A DNA stretch of 64,000 nt, from assembly GCA_003194525.1 (NCBI GenBank), contig NBIV01000023.1:310001-374000 (forward strand). Direction: 5' to 3'. The position numbers and the translations under genes are program-made. The stretch comes from Gracilariopsis chorda (taxonomy: Eukaryota; Rhodophyta; Florideophyceae; Gracilariales; Gracilariaceae). Shown piece by piece: positions 41,586 to 50,523 of the stretch (positions are counted from its first letter, which is position 1; the number at the start of each line of letters is the position of its first letter). Below the pieces are notes generated by a model. The model worked only from the letters and a program-made list of their open reading frames with translations, ran no database searches and was not told the origin of the DNA.

Positions 41586-42476
41586 ATGAATACTCTCCGT
41601 CGAGGATCACAGATATCGCTACGATTGTTCCGCACTCCGTGTAGAACAGCACAGGCCGCTGCTGCACCATCAGAAGCCGCGGCGCCAAACACGGTTAATG
41701 TGACTATCAATGGCAGGCAATCTGCCGTGCCGATAGGTGCTACTATCATTCAAGCTTGTGAATCCGCTGGCGTAGAAATTCCTCGTTTCTGCTATCATGA
41801 ACGTCTTTCGATCGCGGGAAACTGCCGCATGTGCCTAGTTGAGGTAGAGCGTAGTCCAAAACTAGTTGCATCTTGTGCCATGCCGGTCATGCCAGATATG
41901 GTCATCAAAACGGATACACCAAAAGTCAAGAAAGCTCGTGAGGGTGTGTTGGAATTCTTGTTGCTGAACCACCCTCTAGACTGCCCAATTTGTGATCAAG
42001 GTGGAGAGTGTGACCTGCAGGACCAGGCTATGGTGTTTGGTTCCGATCGTGGCAGGTTCTATGAGTCTAAGAGATCTGTCGAAGATAAGTACTGCGGACC
42101 CCTCGTCAAGACAATTATGACAAGATGCATTCACTGCACACGATGCGTCCGCTTTGGAACTGAGGTCGCCGGTGTCGAAGATCTTGGTACAACTGGACGA
42201 GGCACAACGACAGAAATTGGAACTTACGTGGAGAAAATGCTTGGCTCCGAGCTATCTGGCAATATTATAGATCTTTGCCCGGTTGGTGCTTTCACTACAA
42301 AGTCATACAGCTTTGACAAGCCAAAGACTCAGACAGAACAACATTTCCCTGGGAGCGAAAACAGATGCGGCTGTTCCCAGCCAAAATCGTCTCTAGAAGC
42401 CAGTATTACTGGACTCAAGCAGGTTGCACTTAGACAAGAAACAACGTCTCAAGCTACGACGGAAGTGCAAGCTTAA
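41586..42476 (+). CDS. NDUFS1: NuoG/NDUFS1 homologue with Fe-S domains only
   Basis: Complex I subunit carrying Fe-S clusters that pass electrons from NADH towards ubiquinone in mitochondria. The ATG at 41586 gives 296 residues. The start ([20 protein letters not shown]) is a classic mitochondrial presequence. Clusters: 2Fe-2S ligands in [15 protein letters not shown] and CAMPV (about residues 79-108), the family's extra [18 protein letters not shown] (about 132), then CIHCTRC (about 182) and [16 protein letters not shown]. The usual ~400-residue molybdopterin-like C-half is missing: after this point the protein has a unique Ser/Thr/Gln-rich tail and stops, and PEX6 begins 84 bases on. A separate C-half elsewhere is possible. 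Confidence 0.9.
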   Translation: MNTLRRGSQISLRLFRTPCRTAQAAAAPSEAAAPNTVNVTINGRQSAVPIGATIIQACESAGVEIPRFCYHERLSIAGNCRMCLVEVERSPKLVASCAMPVMPDMVIKTDTPKVKKAREGVLEFLLLNHPLDCPICDQGGECDLQDQAMVFGSDRGRFYESKRSVEDKYCGPLVKTIMTRCIHCTRCVRFGTEVAGVEDLGTTGRGTTTEIGTYVEKMLGSELSGNIIDLCPVGAFTTKSYSFDKPKTQTEQHFPGSENRCGCSQPKSSLEASITGLKQVALRQETTSQATTEVQA

Positions 42477-42560
42477 CTTTTTGTTGCATCAAATACGAGC
42501 TGAGGTGAAATCATTGCAATGTGGCCGGTTAGGATTTCATGTAGTAAAGTGATGTTTGTG

Positions 42561-44942
42561 CTAGGCTCCAGACTCAATTCTTTGTCGAAGTTCCTCATAG
42601 TCTTTCAGCTGCGATGGGGAGAGTGATTGTTTGAGCTGTTTCGCAGCTTTCACGAAATCTTTCTGCGACACTATCACTTTGGGTTGCTGGTAATCCCGTT
42701 TGCTAGTGTACGTTGCCAATCTTTTAGGCATCATGTTTTCAACAACCCTGATATCAGAAAACCACGAGCGATACATCTCGTGAATGTCTGTTGGGCTAGA
42801 AACATCCCTGAACATACTAAGTTCATGTTCGACACTCTCAGGTGTATTCTCGTCGGTCACTTCAGTTCTCGATTGCATATGCACTGCTCGTGACACTGCT
42901 AACATCCAAGCACTTGACGCCATGGCATATATGTCCGCGCCGCTCAAAAGTGGGGGCTCTGGTGCGTGTGTAAGAGCCATTTTTAGATCGACATCTTCCG
43001 AAAGAGAAAACTTTCTAGTCTGAGCCTTCAGAATTTTGGCTTGATCTTCCCTAGACTGGGGCATCGGTATGTATATCATCTTGTCCAGTCGGCCTGGTCG
43101 CAGTAGGGCTGCATCTACGAGATCAGGCCTATTCGAGGCTGCAATAACGAATATATCCGACTGCTGAGAAACCAAATCTAGCTCAGACAATAGCTGACTC
43201 ACTACACGATCTGAGACTCCTCCTGAATCTGAGCCCCTTCCGCGACTCGGTGCGAGAGCATCAAGTTCATCGAAGAAGATGACGCACGGAGCAACCATCA
43301 TGGCGCGCTCAAACACATCACGTACGTTTTTCTCACTTTCACCGACGTACATATCGAGGAGTTCCGGTCCTTTCACCGCAATGAAGCTGCATCCGCATTC
43401 TCCTGCCACCGCCCTTGCGAGAAGTGTCTTGCCGGTGCCTGGTGGCCCATATAGCAAGACACCAACTCTACGATTTGAAGAAGTCTTTCCCTCCGCATTC
43501 GAAGAGATTGTCAATTGTGTTTTCGAATAGTTCACTGCAGATTCACTGGTTTCAACTAGTTCTATGATTTGTTCCTTTGCCTCCTCAAGTCCGCCCACAT
43601 CGCCCCATGTTACTCCTCCGACGTCGACTGTAATCTTCCCCTTTTCGAAGTACTTCACAGACTCCCGGCAAGCTTTCATACCTCGTTCCGAATATACAAC
43701 AGCAAGGCCATATACCTCTCGACGAGCAAAGCCGGTACTCATGTGCACAAGTTCTTGTAATTCAGCGCCTGTTGGATTCTTTGATGTTAGTAGCGACATT
43801 GCTTCTTCTAGAATTGCTTTCCGTTCTTCTTCGGATGCCTTGGTTACGGATATGTAGAGATCAGTCATCTGCAAAATTCGTCGAGGTACATCTTCTCGAT
43901 GTTCGCATATTATAACAAAAGTAACTTCTTGTTCACTCCCATACGGATGCAGATCCAACCAGGGTCCCTCATTCTCTGCGCACTTAGAGATTATAAGACC
44001 CTCCATATCGTCATCAATGCTTTGCAGAACGACGGCTCCAAAACCGGCCAGTTCACATCGAGCTATAGCTTCGATTAGATCTTCTTTGGTACCATGCCGT
44101 ACCCATTTGATCATTCGTCCTACAGAGATATTCTGAATAACATCTTCAGCATCCCTTTCGAGTCCTTCAAGAAGCACAAGACGCAGGGTGCCTTCCAATG
44201 CAAGCGATAACTGATGAGCGAAAGGTTCTACTTTCCACTTTATTGCCTCCTTCCATTTCGCTCGAGCCCATGCCCTCATCGGTTCATTGATGAAGTGCAG
44301 AGTATTGGAAGACCTCCTACCCATCGAGACCGCCACATCAGTGTCACTGTTTACAATTCCATCTCCGGAAACGTTGTGTACCTGCACCCAGGCATTAGGT
44401 GAGACCGGGACAATATCACCACATCGAACATCACGACCTGTTAGGGTTGTTTTTGCGACCTTGGCGAGCTTAGAAGCTATCTGACTGGGTATCGGTTGTG
44501 GTAAGATGGAAGTAAGTATAACAGATTGAACAGAAGGCGTCGGTTGAAGTCGTTCGATTACTATTCTTTTTGAGTGTTTGTGTTTTGAAATCAGAGCATC
44601 ATACAAGCATGGAGAAAGGAGAGCAACCAATGACATATTCATGTCAACTCCAGCTTCACCATTACGAGATCTTGGGACCAGACTCTCTGTCGAGCATAAC
44701 CGGACTATTCGATTATTCATTCTGACATTGTCTTCGTCTTCAAACTTTAGATTTATGAGCGCACGCTCCGGGACCACACACATCATAATGGATGGCAGGA
44801 TACTCGGAACAAGAAGCAGAAGTGATGAAGGAATTCGCCCTATGTGCATCGGAATGGAAGCTCTTGGAGACACGAAAGCGTAAACATTGTCATTGGCATC
44901 GATTTCTCCTCCTTCGAACTCCTGAGAATACTGATGATCCAT
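42561..44942 (-). CDS. PEX6: Peroxisomal AAA ATPase PEX6
   Basis: PEX6 with PEX1 extracts PEX5 from the peroxisomal membrane for recycling. The protein is 793 residues (human 980). The N-half is diverged and its D1 ring has lost Walker motifs, as is normal in PEX6. D2 is intact: WGDVGGLEEAKEQIIELVE near 455, Walker A GPPGTGKTLLARAVAGEC, pore region ELLDMYVGESEKNVRDVF, Walker B VIFFDELDALAPSRG, GSDSGGVSDRVVSQLLSELD and sensor NRPDLVDAALLRPGRLDK. The DSGGV-x-DRVVSQ stretch is typical of PEX6 rather than NVL or CDC48. It reads as a single exon. Confidence 0.87.
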   Translation of the reverse strand: MDHQYSQEFEGGEIDANDNVYAFVSPRASIPMHIGRIPSSLLLLVPSILPSIMMCVVPERALINLKFEDEDNVRMNNRIVRLCSTESLVPRSRNGEAGVDMNMSLVALLSPCLYDALISKHKHSKRIVIERLQPTPSVQSVILTSILPQPIPSQIASKLAKVAKTTLTGRDVRCGDIVPVSPNAWVQVHNVSGDGIVNSDTDVAVSMGRRSSNTLHFINEPMRAWARAKWKEAIKWKVEPFAHQLSLALEGTLRLVLLEGLERDAEDVIQNISVGRMIKWVRHGTKEDLIEAIARCELAGFGAVVLQSIDDDMEGLIISKCAENEGPWLDLHPYGSEQEVTFVIICEHREDVPRRILQMTDLYISVTKASEEERKAILEEAMSLLTSKNPTGAELQELVHMSTGFARREVYGLAVVYSERGMKACRESVKYFEKGKITVDVGGVTWGDVGGLEEAKEQIIELVETSESAVNYSKTQLTISSNAEGKTSSNRRVGVLLYGPPGTGKTLLARAVAGECGCSFIAVKGPELLDMYVGESEKNVRDVFERAMMVAPCVIFFDELDALAPSRGRGSDSGGVSDRVVSQLLSELDLVSQQSDIFVIAASNRPDLVDAALLRPGRLDKMIYIPMPQSREDQAKILKAQTRKFSLSEDVDLKMALTHAPEPPLLSGADIYAMASSAWMLAVSRAVHMQSRTEVTDENTPESVEHELSMFRDVSSPTDIHEMYRSWFSDIRVVENMMPKRLATYTSKRDYQQPKVIVSQKDFVKAAKQLKQSLSPSQLKDYEELRQRIESGA

Positions 44943-45693
44943 GATATGCTCGAAAGTCCAGACTGGGCCTTCGATTTTTCGATGTTTTGGTCAACAATCA
45001 CTCATCGTCAACCTTTAGTAGGAACCGTCTTCACCAAAGAGGAATTGTCTAGAAATATGAAATATGAGACCTTTGTGGCTTGTTTTTGGTGTATTGCTGC
45101 CGCTTTATGGCAGTTTATTTACCACTGGGTCGTCCTTGAGCCTTGCTCATTTCCTTCAGAAGAGCTCCAGGGTAGACAAAGGACGAGACATGTCAGGTTC
45201 TCCCGAAGTTGATATGGTAGAATATCATCAGTGGCTGCCGTTCAGTAACAACCCATGAACATCGAAAACGGTGCCAAGCTTCAGCCTATTCGTAGAACAT
45301 GATTTTAAAAAAATAGTACAAGGGTATCTATGCATTCCAAAGCCAGAGGGCTAACGGGATCAAATCCTACGGATGCTCAACAAAATCTGTTAGATACCTC
45401 TCGACCGTTGGTACCGTCGTTCACAGAAAACGGAGCTGTATTGAGCGCGTAGTTGAAGAACCTATTGATGAGCACTAAGCTGTTTTGAGCATGTAGTTGA
45501 AGAACTTATTGATGAACACGAAGCCAACCTTTTCTCACCGATAGCACGAGTTCCACACTTTGTTGCACTGTTGAACTTCACTACATTGCTGATAACATCA
45601 CACTTGTCCCAAAGAAGCCGAACGAGGGACACAGAAACACAACTGCTGCGAAATCTACAACGGGAATCGCGTTCGGCTGTTGTTGAAATTGAA
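44943..45693. other. Divergent spacer between PEX6 and AAR2
   Basis: About 750 bases. It contains a possible 64-residue membrane ORF listed separately, and TACAAGGGTAT near 45317. The AAR2 frame extends up to 45571 without an ATG. Confidence 0.35.
45064..45258 (+). CDS. Possible 64-residue membrane protein
   Basis: An ATG frame with a hydrophobic start (MRPLWLVFGVLLPLYGSLF), then a polar tail ending FSNNP. Such small anchors occur in compact genomes, but length and lack of homology make this a weak call. It is divergent from PEX6. Confidence 0.3.
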   Translation: MRPLWLVFGVLLPLYGSLFTTGSSLSLAHFLQKSSRVDKGRDMSGSPEVDMVEYHQWLPFSNNP

Positions 45694-46686
45694 ATGTCTG
45701 AAGAAGAAATTCAAAGAGCAGACCTGGGATGGTTTTCGCAATTGTCTAAGGAAGAGCTGCATTCCTACTTCCAAGCGCGTGCTGACATGTTGATCAATCC
45801 CGCCCAACGTGGGCTCTGTATCAATGCGCGCACTTTCACCGGTCCTGTTCAGTCAGTTGGTGGACTATCTCCGAAACGCATACATTTGATAACATTGCCA
45901 TCTGCACTACCTGTTGCACCTGTCGGGATATTCTTCCGTCTGCATCCTCGAGAGGCAATAACTTTCTCCGTGAACGATGATGTATTTGGGATTCTTGCAA
46001 AAGGGACCAGGACAAAGCTCTTGCAAGTCGGTGAGCGAGGTGTTGCTGCACTATCTTTACCCGCAGAAGAACAATGGGAACGGCTGACATCATACATAAC
46101 CGAAGAATCACTACGAGCGGCTGGTTTGTCGTTAGATACAGCTGTGGTTGGGTCGGACTACGCCACAGAGTCCGATCAATCACCCCAATTTGCTTCATTG
46201 CCTCGGTTGAGACCGAAAAAATACATGTCTCCAGCTGAGGTTACCGCTTTCCATATTGACAGGGGTGCATATGTCACTGCTCTGGTGAAGTCTCGTTTTG
46301 GTGGACATGTAGATCGATTACTCGGTGAGATGCAGCTTGCCTTTATATGTTTTCGCATGCTTGGTTGCCTTTGTTCATTGGAACACTGGACAAAGTTGTT
46401 AAAAGAAGTATGCAACAGTCGAGAACTGAATTCAGTGTATGACAATTTCTATCAGAAGGTTGCGAAATTGCTCAAAGCGCAGTTCAGTTTCACGTCGGAC
46501 GAGGACGCTCGTATTGTTTTTCGGGATGAACTGCGACAAACGCTGGCATGTTTTGCATCCGGTGGTCGCAATGTTTCTGAGGTTCGGGACTTCACTAAAG
46601 TTGTGAATAAGTTAATGGGATGGTCTCTAACCGGTAATGAAGATGAGGGAGACGATTCTGATGGTCCCGTCATCGTTCACATTTGA
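45694..46686 (+). CDS. AAR2: AAR2-family U5 snRNP assembly factor
   Basis: AAR2 holds Prp8 during U5 snRNP maturation and release. The ATG at 45694 gives 330 residues (human 384). The N-terminal beta domain shows the family pattern: LCINARTFTGPVQSVGG, PKRIHLITLPS and VGIFFRLHPREAITFSVNDD, matching F-x-G-x-K-x-IPPG-x-H and GFFL blocks. The C-terminal helical half has LLGEMQLAFICFRMLGCLCS then LEHWTKLLKEVCNSRE, the strongest match (LLGELQFAFVCFL ... WK-x-LL). An acidic tail follows. It is tail-to-tail with the TGT gene, five bases between stops. Confidence 0.78.
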   Translation: MSEEEIQRADLGWFSQLSKEELHSYFQARADMLINPAQRGLCINARTFTGPVQSVGGLSPKRIHLITLPSALPVAPVGIFFRLHPREAITFSVNDDVFGILAKGTRTKLLQVGERGVAALSLPAEEQWERLTSYITEESLRAAGLSLDTAVVGSDYATESDQSPQFASLPRLRPKKYMSPAEVTAFHIDRGAYVTALVKSRFGGHVDRLLGEMQLAFICFRMLGCLCSLEHWTKLLKEVCNSRELNSVYDNFYQKVAKLLKAQFSFTSDEDARIVFRDELRQTLACFASGGRNVSEVRDFTKVVNKLMGWSLTGNEDEGDDSDGPVIVHI

Positions 46687-46691
46687 TCAAG

Positions 46692-47972
46692 TTAGATCTC
46701 GTCATTCAAAATCTTGGCTCGTATTGACTCCATAAATTCCGCCATGAAGTGAAGGTTATGTAAGGTTAGAAGCGTCGCAGCAATCGGCTCGTGGGCTTTG
46801 AAAAGGTGATGGAGATAAGCTAGAGTGTGGCCTTGTAATCCTCCCTCCCAATCCGGAGGTTCAAAGACATTCTTCCATTTGCCCTGACGAATCTGCACCC
46901 GGCCAAAACGCTTAGTCAGAAGTGTGCCGTGCCGGCCTAAACGAGTTGGAAAGCAAGAGTCAAACGTATCAACACCAAATGGGACAGAGCCTTGAATGCT
47001 TTCAACATCAGCAATGCCGAGCAAATGATTCGGCTTTTCCTTAGGCAGCAAAGGCACTACGAATCGAAGCAAATTGAACAATTCGTAGCGGTCTTTGCCA
47101 AGGCTTCCTCCTATGGCGTATCCATCGAACGGCAGGCTTGTGAGGTACTCGGCAGACATCTGGCGCATGGGCTCATCAATTCCACCATGCACCACGGCAT
47201 ACATCGCCTGATTTCTTCGGTCTTCCAAATGCCTTCGTAGGGAACGAGCTTCCCAGCGATGCGAAAGCAGGACAGACCTATGTAATTTTTCTCTGTCAAT
47301 ATGATATGGGGGGAGTTCATCAAGAGGTACAATGATGTCGGATCCATAAGCCTTTTGGGCGTCGACACTTGATTCGGGTGTTAGTGTTAAACGCTTCCCG
47401 TCTCGGTATGAACGAAAAGTGGCACCGTTTTCGCTGACTTCAAGAAGCAAGGATTCGTCCCTTGCACGGGATTTCTTCATATTGAGCTCATCTGTGACAC
47501 TACCGTGGGCGAGGCTAAACACCTGGAACCCACCAGAATCTGTTATAATGGGACGGTCACGTTGCATAAAAGAATGAAGTCCGCCGGCCTCTTTTATAAC
47601 CTGTGGCCCTGGATGAAGAAGGAGATGATAGGTGTTACAAAAGATGAGCTGCAAAAGATCGCCGAGAGGACGGTGGTCTACAGCTTTTAAAGCGGCATTT
47701 GTAGCGACGGCAACGAAACCCGGGGTATCAATGACACCATGCGGAGTATGAACGCGGCCAACGCGGGCTGCAGAGCGGGACGACTGGTGCACAAGCTCAA
47801 ATCGGAAACAATCAAGCTCCTCATATGGCGGAAATGATTCCGGGGGTGGCGGGGGTGTGTAGGGGTCCGGTGACAGAGGCTTTCTACGGCGTTTTGAGGA
47901 TGATTTTGGCGAGGAAGCTTCAGCGATCGCTGAGCAGAACCGCCTTACTGGCGCAATAGAAGCTCTAGACAT
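46692..47972 (-). CDS. tgt: tRNA-guanine transglycosylase, organelle-type, lacking zinc cysteines
   Basis: TGT swaps the wobble guanine of GUN anticodon tRNAs for queuine or a precursor. The protein is 426 residues: a basic Ser/Pro leader (~50) then the TGT barrel. Present: HPGPQVI, TDSGGFQVFSL (general base Asp), YAIGGSLGKDR, and the nucleophile Asp in GVDTFDSCFPTR. Odd points: the usual C-x-C-x2-C zinc loop before YLHHL reads PDWEGGLQGHTLAYLHHL with no Cys, while the last His (LHNLHF) remains. The expected Gln-Gly-Gly reads VVHGGI. The DEC site reads DELP. It may still be active, or serve as a partner subunit. Mitochondrial or plastid location is inferred from the leader. Confidence 0.85.
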   Translation of the reverse strand: MSRASIAPVRRFCSAIAEASSPKSSSKRRRKPLSPDPYTPPPPPESFPPYEELDCFRFELVHQSSRSAARVGRVHTPHGVIDTPGFVAVATNAALKAVDHRPLGDLLQLIFCNTYHLLLHPGPQVIKEAGGLHSFMQRDRPIITDSGGFQVFSLAHGSVTDELNMKKSRARDESLLLEVSENGATFRSYRDGKRLTLTPESSVDAQKAYGSDIIVPLDELPPYHIDREKLHRSVLLSHRWEARSLRRHLEDRRNQAMYAVVHGGIDEPMRQMSAEYLTSLPFDGYAIGGSLGKDRYELFNLLRFVVPLLPKEKPNHLLGIADVESIQGSVPFGVDTFDSCFPTRLGRHGTLLTKRFGRVQIRQGKWKNVFEPPDWEGGLQGHTLAYLHHLFKAHEPIAATLLTLHNLHFMAEFMESIRAKILNDEI

Positions 47973-48687
47973 GAGGAGAAAAGGATTGAGACCAGGGAGA
48001 ACCCCAGTATTGAATTCACGTCGTAAAGCTGAGTCGCTGACTGATAAGGAGTTCGGACGTTCGGACTTCGGGCTTCGGGTATGTTGTGCCGCGCCCTTTG
48101 TTCTCTCTTGAAAGCGGTGAGATCAACGGTTGCGTCGGATCAAAGCTCATTGCTGGATCGATGTTGACAGAATCTGATGCTCACTTGTACAGGACGATGA
48201 GTAGCGCGCGAGTTGGGTGTAAATCGTGTCCCGCGTGTTCGTGTCAGGAGGAATCGCCTCATCTCTTGAAATGTGGAACTATCGTCTGTAACTTACAGCT
48301 TACGTCACGACGCTCACACTTACATGCGCCGTGGTCCCGTCAAGATGCTGATTGGCTGTAGACCGTATACGACTTGAAACCAGTTTGGCGCGCTTTGACA
48401 ATTTGCCTACCGAAACCCCATGGCTCTGGCTTTTGTCGAGGGTAGCAGTCTACCTTCTTCTGACTGCCCTCGGGAACGCGGGTCCTGGTCTCCAGGTGGC
48501 ACCACCCTGCTGGTGCCATCGCCCACATCGCGAGTTTCGGTTCGCTAGCCTGAGAATTGGAACTTCAGCTGAGCTTCGCACCCTTTTACCTCTGTCGCTA
48601 GCGGTTGGAACCCACCCCAACTTTTACGACAATCAGAGCAGTTTTGCTCGCAAACTCGTACTCCCATAGCGGGTGATACATACCAAG
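47973..48687. other. Divergent spacer, nothing supported
   Basis: Between TGT and the RING gene. Open frames here are GC-rich and lack domains. Confidence 0.4.
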
Positions 48688-49962
48688 ATGGATCCCGACT
48701 TTTTCCCTGTGTCGTCATCTGACTCAGAGGAGTGCCAGTTGCGCGAAAGAAGTCGTCAAATCTTCGATATCACAAACTCCCACAGCGACGATTCTGTGAT
48801 TGACCTTTGTCAGACTAAACCAAAACTCCAATTCGAAGGAATAACGGCTATAGTGAAAAATATGATGGAGGATGTGTCCACCGCTTCCAAACGTGTGCAA
48901 GTCCTCATGCAGCAACGCACAGCCGAACATGCCGCAAGTTCGATAGAAGAGTATGCCTCTTCATCTGCATCTGAATGCCCTATTTGTCGAGAGGTTCTCT
49001 TCGCTTCTGAAGCTTGCACTACTATGTGCGGTCATATCTTCCATTCTGCGTGTATCCAAAAGTTATCAGAATGTAAGCGCACAAAGCAGGTTTCTTGCCC
49101 GATCTGCCGGGCAGATGTACACGTTGGTGAGCTCATTACCATAAAATCGGGTCTCCCAGAAGGTACATCTCTACCATCGTCTCAACAAAGAAACGACAAG
49201 TTCGGCATTTCCAAAGAAAGGGAGACTCCTCTAGACCGCGCGATAACTAAAGCTCTGACTGCGTTTTCAAAGTTTTCCAAAGAGAAAAACATGTTCCAGA
49301 AATCCATTGCAGGCATCCAACGAGAAGCACGAATGATAATCTTGGAAGCGAAAAGGGAGGCGAAAGCAGCAAAGTCCGAGTATCTATCAAGGGTCGAGAG
49401 CATGAAGAACAAGGAACGGGAGATATTAAAGACGACTTCCAGAATTGCTGAAAGGGAAGAACGCGTGGTGGTGTCCCAAGAAAAGCTCAACAATGACCTA
49501 GCAATTTGTGCAAAACAGAAGAGCGACCTTCGAGCGATGGAAGAAACTTTAAAATTCAAACGAAAAGAAGTAGAGCAGAAATCAAGGGAACTAGAAGAAA
49601 AGCTTTTCGATATCGCAGCGAAGGAGCGTAGGCTTGTAAGACTGAAAGAGGGACTAGAGGTCAAGTCGCAGGTGTACGAACGGAAGCGCAGTCAGCCGAG
49701 TATGCCTGAATCACCAAGGCAACGAAAACGGCGAAGAGCGGAATCGGAAATTGGGGAAACTCACACTGTGCAGTCCAACCCTTTTCCAGGTAAAGTCCGT
49801 CTGCCATCTGCGGTGAACAGACCACCACCCCCACGTCGAGCAGGCCAAAAACAAAGGACATCATCTACATTGGGCTTACTGTCTTTTGCTCCAAAGCGAG
49901 GTGGCATTCAGCGTCCCATTGGAGGTGTGGCTCAACGCGATTCTAAGAGGAACCGGATATGA
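48688..49962 (+). CDS. RING-H2 protein with coiled coil and a SUMO-interacting motif
   Basis: The ATG at 48688 gives 424 residues. Near residue 36, DDSVIDLCQ resembles a SUMO-interacting motif. The RING-H2 (ligands C97, C100, C114, H116, H119, C122, C137, C140; core ECPICREVLF ... CGHIFHSACIQKLSECKR ... CPICR) predicts E3 ubiquitin ligase activity. A long charged coiled coil (about 180-340) follows, then a basic disordered tail (RQRKRRRAE) ending in a conserved-looking LGLLSFAPKRGGIQRPIGG. The layout recalls TRAIP or SUMO-targeted ligases, but neither is proven. It probably works in the nucleus. Confidence 0.75.
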   Translation: MDPDFFPVSSSDSEECQLRERSRQIFDITNSHSDDSVIDLCQTKPKLQFEGITAIVKNMMEDVSTASKRVQVLMQQRTAEHAASSIEEYASSSASECPICREVLFASEACTTMCGHIFHSACIQKLSECKRTKQVSCPICRADVHVGELITIKSGLPEGTSLPSSQQRNDKFGISKERETPLDRAITKALTAFSKFSKEKNMFQKSIAGIQREARMIILEAKREAKAAKSEYLSRVESMKNKEREILKTTSRIAEREERVVVSQEKLNNDLAICAKQKSDLRAMEETLKFKRKEVEQKSRELEEKLFDIAAKERRLVRLKEGLEVKSQVYERKRSQPSMPESPRQRKRRRAESEIGETHTVQSNPFPGKVRLPSAVNRPPPPRRAGQKQRTSSTLGLLSFAPKRGGIQRPIGGVAQRDSKRNRI

Positions 49963-50523
49963 CTTCAAACGTAGTCCTCTTCACCTGGTACCGAGCGAAT
50001 TGTTGGTAAGTTGTCTCTCTGGTATACATGCTACATGCTCTGAGGTCTTCACTGGACTTTGTGTATATCCTTACATCAACAGAATGCAAAGAAGAGCCTT
50101 GGTCTCCCCTTAGCGCAGCAGCTCCGGAAAGAGATCGACTTTCTGGAAGTGAGACAGAGAACCCGCGTCCATCTTACTAGCACAGAGCCAGTAAGCGAAG
50201 TCCCAGAGTCACTATCAAATGTATTGACTCTAAGGAGGGCGCATACTGCCCTGTCGCAAATATTTACAGGTCACGTTCCGTCGCTACATCCAGTCTCCAC
50301 TTTTCTACACAACAGGAAATGTTTCTGCCCGCTCGGATGTGGGCTCAACATACTTAATAGTGTAGACCATTTTGTTCTTAGATGCCGCTCTTCGGCGGCA
50401 TCCCAGCGTCGAGAGCTCCCGCCTCTCCGAGAGAGGCAGGGCTCTGACGCCGAATCAATAGTAAGGACATGGCCAGAAAAGCTGTTGGTTTATCTAAAGA
50501 GAGAGGGGTTCTTCTCAATGTAA
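49963..50523 (+). mobile_element. LINE 3' remnant: C-terminal end of a reverse-transcriptase ORF
   Basis: The last ~146 codons (to TAA 50521-50523) read RRAHTALSQIFTGHVPSLHP, a loop with CFCPLGCG ... VDHFVLRC (the CCHC knuckle at the end of LINE ORF2 proteins), and the closing LLVYLKREGFF pattern. No reverse-transcriptase core is upstream, so the copy is 5'-truncated. A perfect GTAAGT ... CAACAG pair (50006-50082) would join an upstream frame in phase 0. This suggests chance or host splicing rather than a family trait. Confidence 0.55.

Noticed and set aside
44844-45212. Plus-strand frame crossing the PEX6 start
   Set aside because: Its first part is antisense to PEX6 and no domain supports it.
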